Assembly (NCBI GenBank): GCA_003241175.1
Contig: QFOI01000166.1
Location: 1-7,542, forward strand
DNA: 7,542 bases
Direction: 5' to 3'
From: Pseudopedobacter saltans
GTDB lineage: Bacteria; Bacteroidota; Bacteroidia; Chitinophagales; Chitinophagaceae
Below, one piece after another: positions 1-5,566 of this stretch. Position 1 is the stretch's first letter; each line of letters opens with the position of its first letter. A program made the translations under genes and the position numbers. The notes beneath the pieces are model-generated. The model did no database searches and was not told where the DNA came from. It saw only the letters and a list, made by a program, of their open reading frames with translations.

Positions 1-1127
1 ACGTAAGCGAAAAATTAAACGCGAAATATAAACGTCACGGTGTCAAAGACGGAGATATTTTACCTCTCAATGAAAATATAAGTTTAAGGATTTTGGAAAC
101 ACCCGGCCATTCGCCTGACAGTATTTCTATCGTTTTGCAAGCCCACAATATAGATCAGGTAGTTTTCACAGGCGATGCATTGCTTTTCGGTGATGTTGGG
201 CGTCCAGATCTGCGCGAATATGGCAATCATGAAAATGAGCAACGAACCTTCCTCGCCAAACAACTTTACCACACCGTACATGAAAAATTTGCGACTTTGA
301 ATGATAGTCTTGTCGTCTACCCTGCCCACGGTGCTGGTTCTTTATGCGGTAATGCTACTCATAACGTAACATCCAGTACTATCGGTTATGAAAAGGCGCA
401 CAACCACGCTTTTCAGCACCCAACAGAAAAAGCATTTGTTGATTACTTGTTAAGTAGTCTTTCATTTGTTCCACAATATTTTCCTTATGATGTGGAACAT
501 AATAGAGTTGGATCTAATGACGTTAAGACGAATTTGGACAAGGTAAAAATTTTCCCACATAACTATAAAGTGCCTGCTGAAAGTATAGTGGTAGATATTC
601 GACCAAAAAATATTTATTCTAAATCTTATTTTAAGAATGCCATAAATATTCAGGAAGGTACAAAATTTGAAACTTGGTTTGGAACAGTCATCAACCCCAA
701 CCAAAAATTCTTTTTAGTAGGTCAAGATGAAGATTCGATACATCTTGCCATAGCCAAACTATCAAAAATTGGTTACGAAACGCATCTGAATGGTGCTTTT
801 ACGTTTGACATCCCCAATAAGATACCTTCATTTCTCGATGGAAAGAAGTTCATTTTACCCGATCAACAACAATATACTATTATTGATGTAAGAAATGCGA
901 ATGAATTTAACGAGAAAAAATTGATATCCTCTTCCATCAATATTCCGTTACCCGATTTAGCTAAAGGAAAAATCCAAATTCCCAAAGGCAAACCAATAGT
1001 TGTACATTGTGCTTCAGGATACAGATCTGCCATTGCGGCGAGTATTCTCAGAAATGAATATCCTGATTTGCAGATTTTGGATCTTGGAGAGGAAATAACC
1101 AATATACAAGATGCTTCAGCCAAATAA
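1..1127 (+). CDS. MBL-fold metallo-hydrolase with two rhodanese domains (persulfide dioxygenase-like), 5' partial
   Basis: The reading frame is open from base 3, with no start codon in the window, so this is the C-terminal 374 residues. An N-terminal piece carrying the HxHxDH metal motif must lie upstream. Visible MBL motifs are ETPGHSPDS (His codon 108-110), FTGD (Asp 174-176), GDVGRPDL as in ETHE1-type persulfide dioxygenases, and YPAHGAGSLCG (His 327-329). Two rhodanese-like domains follow. The first (about 570-805) begins VVDIRP but has no Cys in its active loop (VGQDEDS). The second (about 858-1110) has IIDVRNANEF and the loop HCASGYRS, with the catalytic Cys at 1008-1010. Family knowledge suggests oxidation or transfer of persulfide sulfur in the cytoplasm, on glutathione or another low-molecular-weight thiol. 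The exact substrate cannot be read from the sequence. The gene probably shares a transcript with the FAD oxidoreductase 18 bases downstream. Family is secure; reaction is inferred. Confidence 0.9.
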   Translation, partial: VSEKLNAKYKRHGVKDGDILPLNENISLRILETPGHSPDSISIVLQAHNIDQVVFTGDALLFGDVGRPDLREYGNHENEQRTFLAKQLYHTVHEKFATLNDSLVVYPAHGAGSLCGNATHNVTSSTIGYEKAHNHAFQHPTEKAFVDYLLSSLSFVPQYFPYDVEHNRVGSNDVKTNLDKVKIFPHNYKVPAESIVVDIRPKNIYSKSYFKNAINIQEGTKFETWFGTVINPNQKFFLVGQDEDSIHLAIAKLSKIGYETHLNGAFTFDIPNKIPSFLDGKKFILPDQQQYTIIDVRNANEFNEKKLISSSINIPLPDLAKGKIQIPKGKPIVVHCASGYRSAIAASILRNEYPDLQILDLGEEITNIQDASAK

Positions 1128-1145
1128 CAAAAAAAGTAAGAAATA

Positions 1146-2576
1146 ATGTCTCAGGAATATGATGCCATTGTTGTAGGTAGCGGTCCTAATGGTTTTGCTG
1201 CAGCAATTACCTTACAACAAAAGGGGCTCTCTGTTTTGCTTATAGAAGGAGAGCAAAGTATCGGTGGGGGGATGCGTACAAAAGAACTGTTTGGACCAGG
1301 CAATTGGTCGGATATCTGTTCTGCTATTCATCCCATGGCTGCGGGATCTCCTTTTTTTCAAAGTCTCTCACTAGAAAATTTCGGGTTGGAATACATTCAT
1401 CCAGAAATCTTGGCAGCTCATCCTTTTGATGATGGAACCGCCGCCATTCTCAAAAAGTCCTTGGAGGAAACTGCATCATCCTTAGGACAAGACGAAACAA
1501 TTTACAAGGATATATTTTCAAGCCTCATCAAGGATTGGCCTATCATTTCCAAAGATGTTTTAGGTCCATTACATTGGCCCGCGAAACCATCCAAGTTTTT
1601 GAAGTTTGGCGTGAATGCGCTTTTGCCTGCTTCAATATTTTCCAAGAAATTTGTGACTGAAAAAGCCAAAGGACTTTGGGCAGGAATGGCGGCGCACTCA
1701 CTATTGCCATTGAACAAACTAACAACGTCTGCAATAGGACTTGTTTTGATGGCAAATGGTCATATTGGTGGTTGGCCGATTCCAAAAGGAGGTTCACAAT
1801 CTCTTGCCAATGCACTAGCAAGCCTTTTCACATCTATCGGAGGAAAAATAGAAGTTGGGCATTATGTGAATGATATCAGTGAACTTCCAAGCTCTAAAGT
1901 TGTTTTGTTTGACACATCACCCAAAATGCTTGTCAATATTGCCAGCAACGACCTGCCAGATTCCTATAAGAGAAAAATTGAAAAGTTTAGATACGGTGCT
2001 GGTGTCTTCAAAATGGACTGGTTGTTGAGAGAACCAATACCTTTTGTTTCAGAAAATAGTAGAAGAGCAGGAACCGTTCATATTGGAGGCACTTTGCAAG
2101 AAATAGGTCAATCAGAATATGATGTTGCAAAAGGAAAAATAAGTGGAAAACCATTTGTACTATTGGCACAACAAAGCCTATTTGACAAAGAAAGAGTTAC
2201 AGACGGAAATCAAATAGTCTGGGGCTATTGCCATGTTCCCAATGGATCAACAGTCGACTGTACTGAAATAATAGAAAATCAGATTGAAAGATTTGCGCCA
2301 GGATTTAAAGACTTGATAATTGACCGTCACAGTTTCAATACACAACAAATACAGTCTTACAACCCGAACTACATTGGTGGTGATATTAACGGAGGTATGT
2401 TGGATATTGCACAACTCTACTCCCGCCCTATCCTACAATCGTCTCCCTATCGTACTCCGAACAAAAGGCTTTATTTATGTTCAGCATCTACACCTCCAGG
2501 TGGTGGTGTGCATGGCATGTCTGGTTACTATGCAGCCAAACGAGTATTGAAAGAGCATTGGAATATAGAATTATAA
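1146..2576 (+). CDS. FAD/NAD(P)-dependent oxidoreductase, phytoene dehydrogenase/PYROXD2-like (COG1233)
   Basis: This 476-residue protein is a complete flavin amine-oxidase/phytoene-desaturase-fold enzyme. The N-terminal Rossmann FAD site reads AIVVGSGPNGFAAAI (GxGxxG at residues 11-16). It is followed by the ribose-binding acidic residue in LLIEGE (E34) and the GGGMRT turn. The C-terminus has the second FAD contact, PPGGGVHGMSGYYAAK (residues 450-465), typical of the family. No signal peptide or membrane segment is evident, so it should be cytoplasmic. ATG 1146 is chosen because the Rossmann strand begins only a few residues later and the stop of the upstream gene is 18 bases away; the leader is A-rich and lacks a clear Shine-Dalgarno. 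Members of this broad family act on carotenoids, retinoids and other polyprenoid or lipid substrates, and many are uncharacterised. No carotenoid genes (crtB, crtE, crtY) are visible nearby, so a carotenoid role is not supported here. Confidence 0.9.
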   Translation: MSQEYDAIVVGSGPNGFAAAITLQQKGLSVLLIEGEQSIGGGMRTKELFGPGNWSDICSAIHPMAAGSPFFQSLSLENFGLEYIHPEILAAHPFDDGTAAILKKSLEETASSLGQDETIYKDIFSSLIKDWPIISKDVLGPLHWPAKPSKFLKFGVNALLPASIFSKKFVTEKAKGLWAGMAAHSLLPLNKLTTSAIGLVLMANGHIGGWPIPKGGSQSLANALASLFTSIGGKIEVGHYVNDISELPSSKVVLFDTSPKMLVNIASNDLPDSYKRKIEKFRYGAGVFKMDWLLREPIPFVSENSRRAGTVHIGGTLQEIGQSEYDVAKGKISGKPFVLLAQQSLFDKERVTDGNQIVWGYCHVPNGSTVDCTEIIENQIERFAPGFKDLIIDRHSFNTQQIQSYNPNYIGGDINGGMLDIAQLYSRPILQSSPYRTPNKRLYLCSASTPPGGGVHGMSGYYAAKRVLKEHWNIEL

Positions 2577-2621
2577 AATTCATCATTTTCACACTGTCAT
2601 CTAACGCGAAACAGACACATT

Positions 2622-3536
2622 TCAGACCATGAATCTAAAATGGGAAGGCAGAGTGCACAATTGGAATACGTTCTCATTATGGCTATTCAATACTGTATCA
2701 TCTAAATGGTAGGCAATATTTTTTTCAAAAGCAGCGACCTTAATATTTTTGGCCTTGAGAGTTTTAAAGGGAAACTTCGTGTTTCTGTTCTTGAAAAGGG
2801 ATTTCATATAGCTCACCAACTGCTTTTTTTTACTGGAAGGAATCAGTACTATATCCAAAAAACCATCTCCGGCTGATGCTTCCGGCGCTATTTTCCATCT
2901 TGGTCCAAGACTTTTTATATTCATTATTTCCACCAAGAGAAAATGGCCTTCCACAATAGCATTATCATATTCTATTCGATAAAATGTACCCTTAGAAGCA
3001 AATAAAGATTTATAAAGTTTTTTGATAGCCAACTTCAACTCCTGAGTTGGAGAAAGTTTAGACAAGGTTAATTCTTTGATATTGTCCATGGTTTTTATCA
3101 GAGAGGGAAACAAACCAAATCCAAATGACTCAACAAAATAAAAATCATTTCCCCCATAAGTCAATAATCCAACATCAAAAGGCCTCGTATCTTGACTTGC
3201 CCATTTTTGGCAAATCTGCTCTAATTTGAGTTCTATATTTTCCTCAAAATGCAATGCAATATTGTTAGCAGTTCCAAATGGCAATAAAGCTATTTTTTTA
3301 TCCCTAATATTTTTTTCTACAAGGAGTAAACATATTCTCTTTACAGAACCATCTCCTCCTGCAATAATTATCATTGTATAATCAGGAGGATCCAACAATT
3401 GCATTTCGTCTTTCACTATTGCTGAGGCTACCACATTATAACCATAATCCGCCAAAACTTGAATCAACTTTTCATTACCCAAACGAAAACTTCCAGCCGC
3501 TTCATTATAGTACAGAACCACATTTTCCATAGACAT
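2622..3536 (-). CDS. Diacylglycerol kinase-family lipid kinase (YegS/DgkB-like)
   Basis: The protein is about 304 residues, normal for the family. It has the N-terminal DAGK catalytic domain: VVLYYNEAAGS near the start (the usual NPxAG-like strand), the nucleotide-binding loop IAGGDGSV (GGDGS codons 3345-3359) and LPFGTANN (3261-3281), equivalent to the family P-x-GT-x-N motif. The C-terminal part carries the YegS-type sandwich domain, with IAPEASAGDGFLDIVLI as its conserved D-G signature. It should phosphorylate a membrane lipid (diacylglycerol, sphingoid base or related) with ATP at the inner face of the membrane; the substrate is not determined. The frame is open to a TTG at 3563, but that codon overlaps a TATAAT-like box, so ATG 3536 is preferred (ATG 3530 also possible). 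It converges with the FAD oxidoreductase (45-base gap) and diverges from surE. Confidence 0.88.
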   Translation of the reverse strand: MSMENVVLYYNEAAGSFRLGNEKLIQVLADYGYNVVASAIVKDEMQLLDPPDYTMIIIAGGDGSVKRICLLLVEKNIRDKKIALLPFGTANNIALHFEENIELKLEQICQKWASQDTRPFDVGLLTYGGNDFYFVESFGFGLFPSLIKTMDNIKELTLSKLSPTQELKLAIKKLYKSLFASKGTFYRIEYDNAIVEGHFLLVEIMNIKSLGPRWKIAPEASAGDGFLDIVLIPSSKKKQLVSYMKSLFKNRNTKFPFKTLKAKNIKVAAFEKNIAYHLDDTVLNSHNENVFQLCTLPSHFRFMV

Positions 3537-3543
3537 AATTTTA

Positions 3544-3554
3544 GTTGAGTCAAC
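3544..3554. repeat. Short inverted repeat in the divergent lipid kinase/surE region
   Basis: GTTGA-G-TCAAC is a perfect 5-bp inverted repeat around one central base. It lies between the TATAAT-like box and the ATG of the minus-strand lipid kinase gene, where an operator could sit. A palindrome this short can occur by chance. Confidence 0.3.
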
Positions 3555-3560
3555 GAATTT

Positions 3561-3568
3561 CAATTATA
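3561..3568 (-). promoter_or_regulatory. Possible promoter -10/-7 box for the lipid kinase gene
   Basis: On the minus strand this reads TATAATTG. It contains an exact TATAAT and is one mismatch from the Bacteroidota -7 consensus TAnnTTTG. It lies 24 bases upstream of the preferred ATG at 3536. No convincing TTTG-type -33 box or TTGACA -35 box is found at the right spacing, so the call is weak. Confidence 0.3.
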
Positions 3569-3604
3569 AACGTTATTAGAAAAAAATAGTTTAAACTTAT
3601 AGGT

Positions 3605-4333
3605 ATGAATATATTAATCACCAACGACGATGGCATCTATAGTCCAGGAATAAAAGCACTCGCAGAAGTAGCTCGGAAATTTGGAAAGGTAAAAGTCGTG
3701 GCGCCTGATGTAGAACAGTCATCCATGGGACACGCTATTACGCATGGAAGACCACTTGCATACAAAAAATCACAGATTTCTTTTGGCGAGATAGATGCTT
3801 ACAGGGTTAATGGCACTCCAGCAGACAGTGTGGCCCTCGGCGTCCATATTAACGCTAAGACCGACGTTGTTCTTTCGGGTATCAACTTGGGACCCAATCT
3901 AGGCAATTCCATGTGGCATTCTGGTACATTGGCAGCGGCAAGGCAAGCCGTGTTACTGGGGATAAAAGGTATTGCGTTGAGTGTCAATACAAGCGGACAG
4001 GAACCTAATTTTCAACTGCTGAGCAAGCATATTGAGAATGTACTAGCTATGCTCTTAGAAGACAAAAGAATAGGACTTTACAATGTCAACTTTCCAGAGA
4101 AACCTAATGGCGAAATCAAATGGACGAAGCAGTCGGTAAGGTTGTATGATGGAAAAGTATTGCCAGGTGTCGATCCAACAGGTAAAAAGTTTTACTGGAT
4201 TTCCGTATCTGCATTAAGTCCGTCTGAAGAAGGTACCGACAGATGGGCAGTCGAGAATGACTATATTTCCATTACGCCGCTTCAACTGGATCTGTCCGAT
4301 ATGGATGAACTAAAAAAACGAATTCTTCTCTAA
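3605..4333 (+). CDS. surE: 5'/3'-nucleotidase SurE
   Basis: This 242-residue protein is a full-length SurE, a metal-dependent phosphatase that removes phosphate from nucleoside 5'- and 3'-monophosphates and is linked to stationary-phase survival in other bacteria. It begins MNILITNDDGIYSPG, with the paired metal ligands D8 and D9. The other expected ligands follow: S39 in VEQSSMGHA and N94 in LSGINLGPNLG. The VNGTPADSV and MWHSGTLAAAR motifs are intact, and no catalytic residue is missing. The start at 3605 is fixed because the conserved N-terminal strand begins at once; the leader has only a weak AGGT next to the ATG. It is divergent from the lipid kinase gene. In several Bacteroidota surE lies near lpxB, but here the next genes downstream are small unknown proteins 150 bases away. 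It probably has its own transcript. Confidence 0.97.
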   Translation: MNILITNDDGIYSPGIKALAEVARKFGKVKVVAPDVEQSSMGHAITHGRPLAYKKSQISFGEIDAYRVNGTPADSVALGVHINAKTDVVLSGINLGPNLGNSMWHSGTLAAARQAVLLGIKGIALSVNTSGQEPNFQLLSKHIENVLAMLLEDKRIGLYNVNFPEKPNGEIKWTKQSVRLYDGKVLPGVDPTGKKFYWISVSALSPSEEGTDRWAVENDYISITPLQLDLSDMDELKKRILL

Positions 4334-4440
4334 AAAAATCAACAACTTTTACATTTTCTTGTGTTTTTCATGCAAACAAAACTTCTAAAAGATTGTTCTT
4401 ATATTTAGAACTGGTTTTCTTTACATACGATTGTAACACC

Positions 4441-4482
4441 TTACCCATTCAAAACAATTTTTAAACTTCTAAATAAGGGTAA
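4441..4482 (+). promoter_or_regulatory. Inverted repeat covering the ribosome-binding region of the 4484 gene
   Basis: TTACCC (4441-4446) is the exact reverse complement of GGGTAA (4477-4482). The right arm includes the only purine-rich Shine-Dalgarno-like run (AAGGG, 4475-4479) before ATG 4484. If paired in RNA, the 30-base loop would leave the ribosome site hidden in a 6-bp stem. This is a possible translational control element, but six pairs across a 30-base loop is weak. Confidence 0.25.
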
Positions 4483-4483
4483 T

Positions 4484-4771
4484 ATGGAAAGCGAAGAATT
4501 TTCAAAAATCGACAAAACACTGAAAGAATTTCTACAAAAACTTACAGTGGTAAACAACAACGAAAAAAATAATGTGCTGAAAGAGGTAAACAAAGACCTA
4601 GAAATATTTCTGGAAGCACATTCCAATGAAGAGGAAGACGGATTTCTTGAAAGCTTAAAACAATGCAACAGATCGGGCTCATGGTACAACGCCGAATTCC
4701 TTGAAAGGGTAATACATCATTTTCAAAAAAAATGGGGAACAAAAAATACTTGTAAAGTTTATCCACATTAA
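4484..4771 (+). CDS. Hypothetical small acidic protein (95 aa)
   Basis: I do not recognise this protein. It is 95 residues, mostly predicted helical and rich in Glu, Lys and Asn. Residues 1-45 are charged with regularly spaced hydrophobics (FSKI, LKEFL, LEIFL), followed by an acidic patch NEEEDG (48-53). A more conserved-looking C-terminal part, CNRSGSWYNAEFLERVIHHF (61-80), holds aromatic residues and a Cys; a second Cys is at 90. There is no signal peptide or membrane segment. Coding support: a purine-rich AAGGG four bases before the ATG, and tight 10-base spacing to the next gene on the same strand. The two are likely co-transcribed. The opposite-strand frames over it look like shadows. 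Existence is fairly likely; function is unknown. Confidence 0.65.
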   Translation: MESEEFSKIDKTLKEFLQKLTVVNNNEKNNVLKEVNKDLEIFLEAHSNEEEDGFLESLKQCNRSGSWYNAEFLERVIHHFQKKWGTKNTCKVYPH

Positions 4772-4781
4772 AAAAAATATT

Positions 4782-4970
4782 ATGGCAAACTATACAAAAG
4801 ATAGCGCAAAAAAAGTAGAGAAAGCTTTACACGAAATGCACAAAGGTGAACTTACCATAGGTAAAAGCAAAAAACTAGTAACGAATCCCAAACAAGCAAT
4901 TGCTATTGGTCTTTCAGAAGCAGAGAAAGAAACAAAAACCAAACGAACAAAAAAGCGCAAAAAAAACTAG
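4782..4970 (+). CDS. DUF6496-like small basic protein (62 aa)
   Basis: The 62-residue product matches, from memory, the DUF6496 pattern: a helix with KVEKALHEMHKGEL (11-24), a glycine/lysine turn GKSKK, then VTNPKQAIAIGLSEAEKE (33-50). The tail TKTKRTKKRKKN is strongly basic, which suggests nucleic acid or other polyanion binding, although the family has no established function. Length is usual for the family. The start at ATG 4782 follows an A-rich leader and lies only 10 bases after the preceding stop, so co-transcription or translational coupling with the 4484 gene is likely. Its acidic partner upstream and basic charge here make a physical interaction conceivable, but this is inference only. 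Family assignment is good; role unknown. Confidence 0.75.
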   Translation: MANYTKDSAKKVEKALHEMHKGELTIGKSKKLVTNPKQAIAIGLSEAEKETKTKRTKKRKKN

Positions 4971-4992
4971 TCTTTCTTCCCTTGTTAATTTA

Positions 4993-5011
4993 GCATAATG
5001 CATGATTATGC
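4993..5011. repeat. 7-bp perfect inverted repeat with GCAT-rich arms
   Basis: GCATAAT (4993-4999) and ATTATGC (5005-5011) are exact reverse complements around the loop GCATG. A further GCAT follows at 5021. The site lies 22 bases after the stop of the DUF6496-like gene and 44 bases before the ATG at 5056. No T-tract follows on the + strand, so an intrinsic terminator is unlikely. A DNA operator for the 5056 gene or an mRNA hairpin between two cistrons would both fit. Confidence 0.45.
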
Positions 5012-5055
5012 ATCTCAATAGCATGAACATTATATTATACAAATACTAATTTGAT

Positions 5056-5268
5056 ATGGCAAAGCAATTTAGACAGATATTGAATACTATCGACGAAGGT
5101 CATTATATAGAAGTTCTTGAAAACTTCCTTTCAACAAATGGTGCTGATTTAAACGAAGACACAAAAGACGAAATAAGGAAAGATCCGGATCGATTCGTCT
5201 TATTTGGAGATACAGAAGATGGTTTGGAAGTAACCTTAAAGAATCCATTACAGTTTCCTAGACATTAG
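5056..5268 (+). CDS. Hypothetical small acidic protein (70 aa)
   Basis: I do not recognise this 70-residue protein. Its composition is coherent: an amphipathic helix in residues 3-28 (FRQILNTIDEG, IEVLENFLS), an acidic middle (DLNEDTKDEIRKDPDRF, 31-47) and a C-terminal strand-like stretch (FVLFGDTEDGLEVTL) ending in PLQFPRH. There is no signal peptide, transmembrane segment or Cys. It reads as a genuine soluble protein rather than a random frame. It is 85 bases downstream of the DUF6496-like gene on the same strand, with a GCAT-type inverted repeat between them, so it may be the last gene of the same transcript or have its own promoter. A TAATTTG run sits just before the ATG but does not match the Bacteroidota -7 spacing. 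Confidence 0.6.
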   Translation: MAKQFRQILNTIDEGHYIEVLENFLSTNGADLNEDTKDEIRKDPDRFVLFGDTEDGLEVTLKNPLQFPRH

Positions 5269-5328
5269 GTCATTTAAAAGGAAGGATACGACACACGAAA
5301 AATCATTTCGCTGATTTTATTTTCAAAT

Positions 5329-5349
5329 TTTTGCTTTAAAAAAGCAAAA
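5329..5349. repeat. 9-bp perfect hairpin overlapping the terminator stem
   Basis: TTTTGCTTT (5329-5337) and AAAGCAAAA (5341-5349) are exact complements around an AAA loop. The right arm is shared with the neighbouring structure, since AAGCAA (5342-5347) can also pair with TTGCTT (5383-5388). It is AT-rich with only two GC pairs. It may stabilise 3' ends of + strand transcripts from the small genes, but no T-tract follows. Confidence 0.4.
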
Positions 5350-5378
5350 GACCCGTAGTAGAAACTACAGGCCGTCTT
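5348..5378 (-). terminator. Probable intrinsic terminator for the minus-strand aminotransferase
   Basis: AAGAC pairs with GTCTT, CC with GG, and GTAGT with ACTAC, giving about 12 pairs with small bulges and a four-base loop (5360-5363). Read on the minus strand, the stem is followed directly by TTGCTTTTTT, a good U-rich tract. It lies about 190 bases beyond the aminotransferase stop at 5567, rather far, so an earlier termination site is not excluded. On the + strand no U-tract follows, so it is oriented to the minus strand. Confidence 0.5.
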
Positions 5379-5566
5379 CGATTGCTTGCCATATGAAAAA
5401 ATGTATATATAAAATATATATGTCTTAATATTAATGGTACAAATATCCGACACAAAATTAAATATTTATGTTAAGTAAACATGATTTTTTTCAATAAATT
5501 AATATAAAAAATATGCTTTTTGTGTTGAAAATGTGGGTTTTTGACTTAAATCATAAAAAAAACGTA

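Larger units (their letters stand above)
5269..5566. other. 298-base AT-rich gap between convergent genes
   Basis: There is no credible coding frame here. The segment separates the + strand small gene ending at 5268 from the minus-strand aminotransferase ending at 5567. The left half holds the hairpin cluster at 5329-5388; the right half (about 5395-5566) is low-complexity AT-rich DNA with an alternating TA run near 5403-5423 and no recognisable gene or site. It most likely serves as shared 3' untranslated and termination sequence. Confidence 0.6.

Noticed and set aside
4400..4407. TATATTTA as a -7 promoter box before the 4484 gene
   Set aside because: It differs from TAnnTTTG in the last base and no TTTG-type -33 box lies about 19 bases upstream; the nearest TTG is about 38 bases away.
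4542..4766. Minus-strand frames (also 4441-4689) over the 4484 small gene
   Set aside because: The translations are Phe/Ser/Leu-rich, as expected from the complement of an A-rich coding strand, and have no supporting start context or neighbours.
4484..4970. Toxin-antitoxin pair reading of the acidic and basic small genes
   Set aside because: The basic protein fits DUF6496, which I do not know as a toxin, and the acidic protein has no DNA-binding or antitoxin signature; charge and adjacency alone are not enough.
5047..5053. TAATTTG as a -7 box for the 5056 gene
   Set aside because: It has one base too few between TA and TTTG, would force a nearly leaderless message, and lacks an upstream -33 box.
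5403..5423. Alternating TA run that could fold on itself
   Set aside because: Pairs are nearly all A-T in a low-complexity AT stretch; no GC closing pairs or T-tract to support a terminator or structured RNA.
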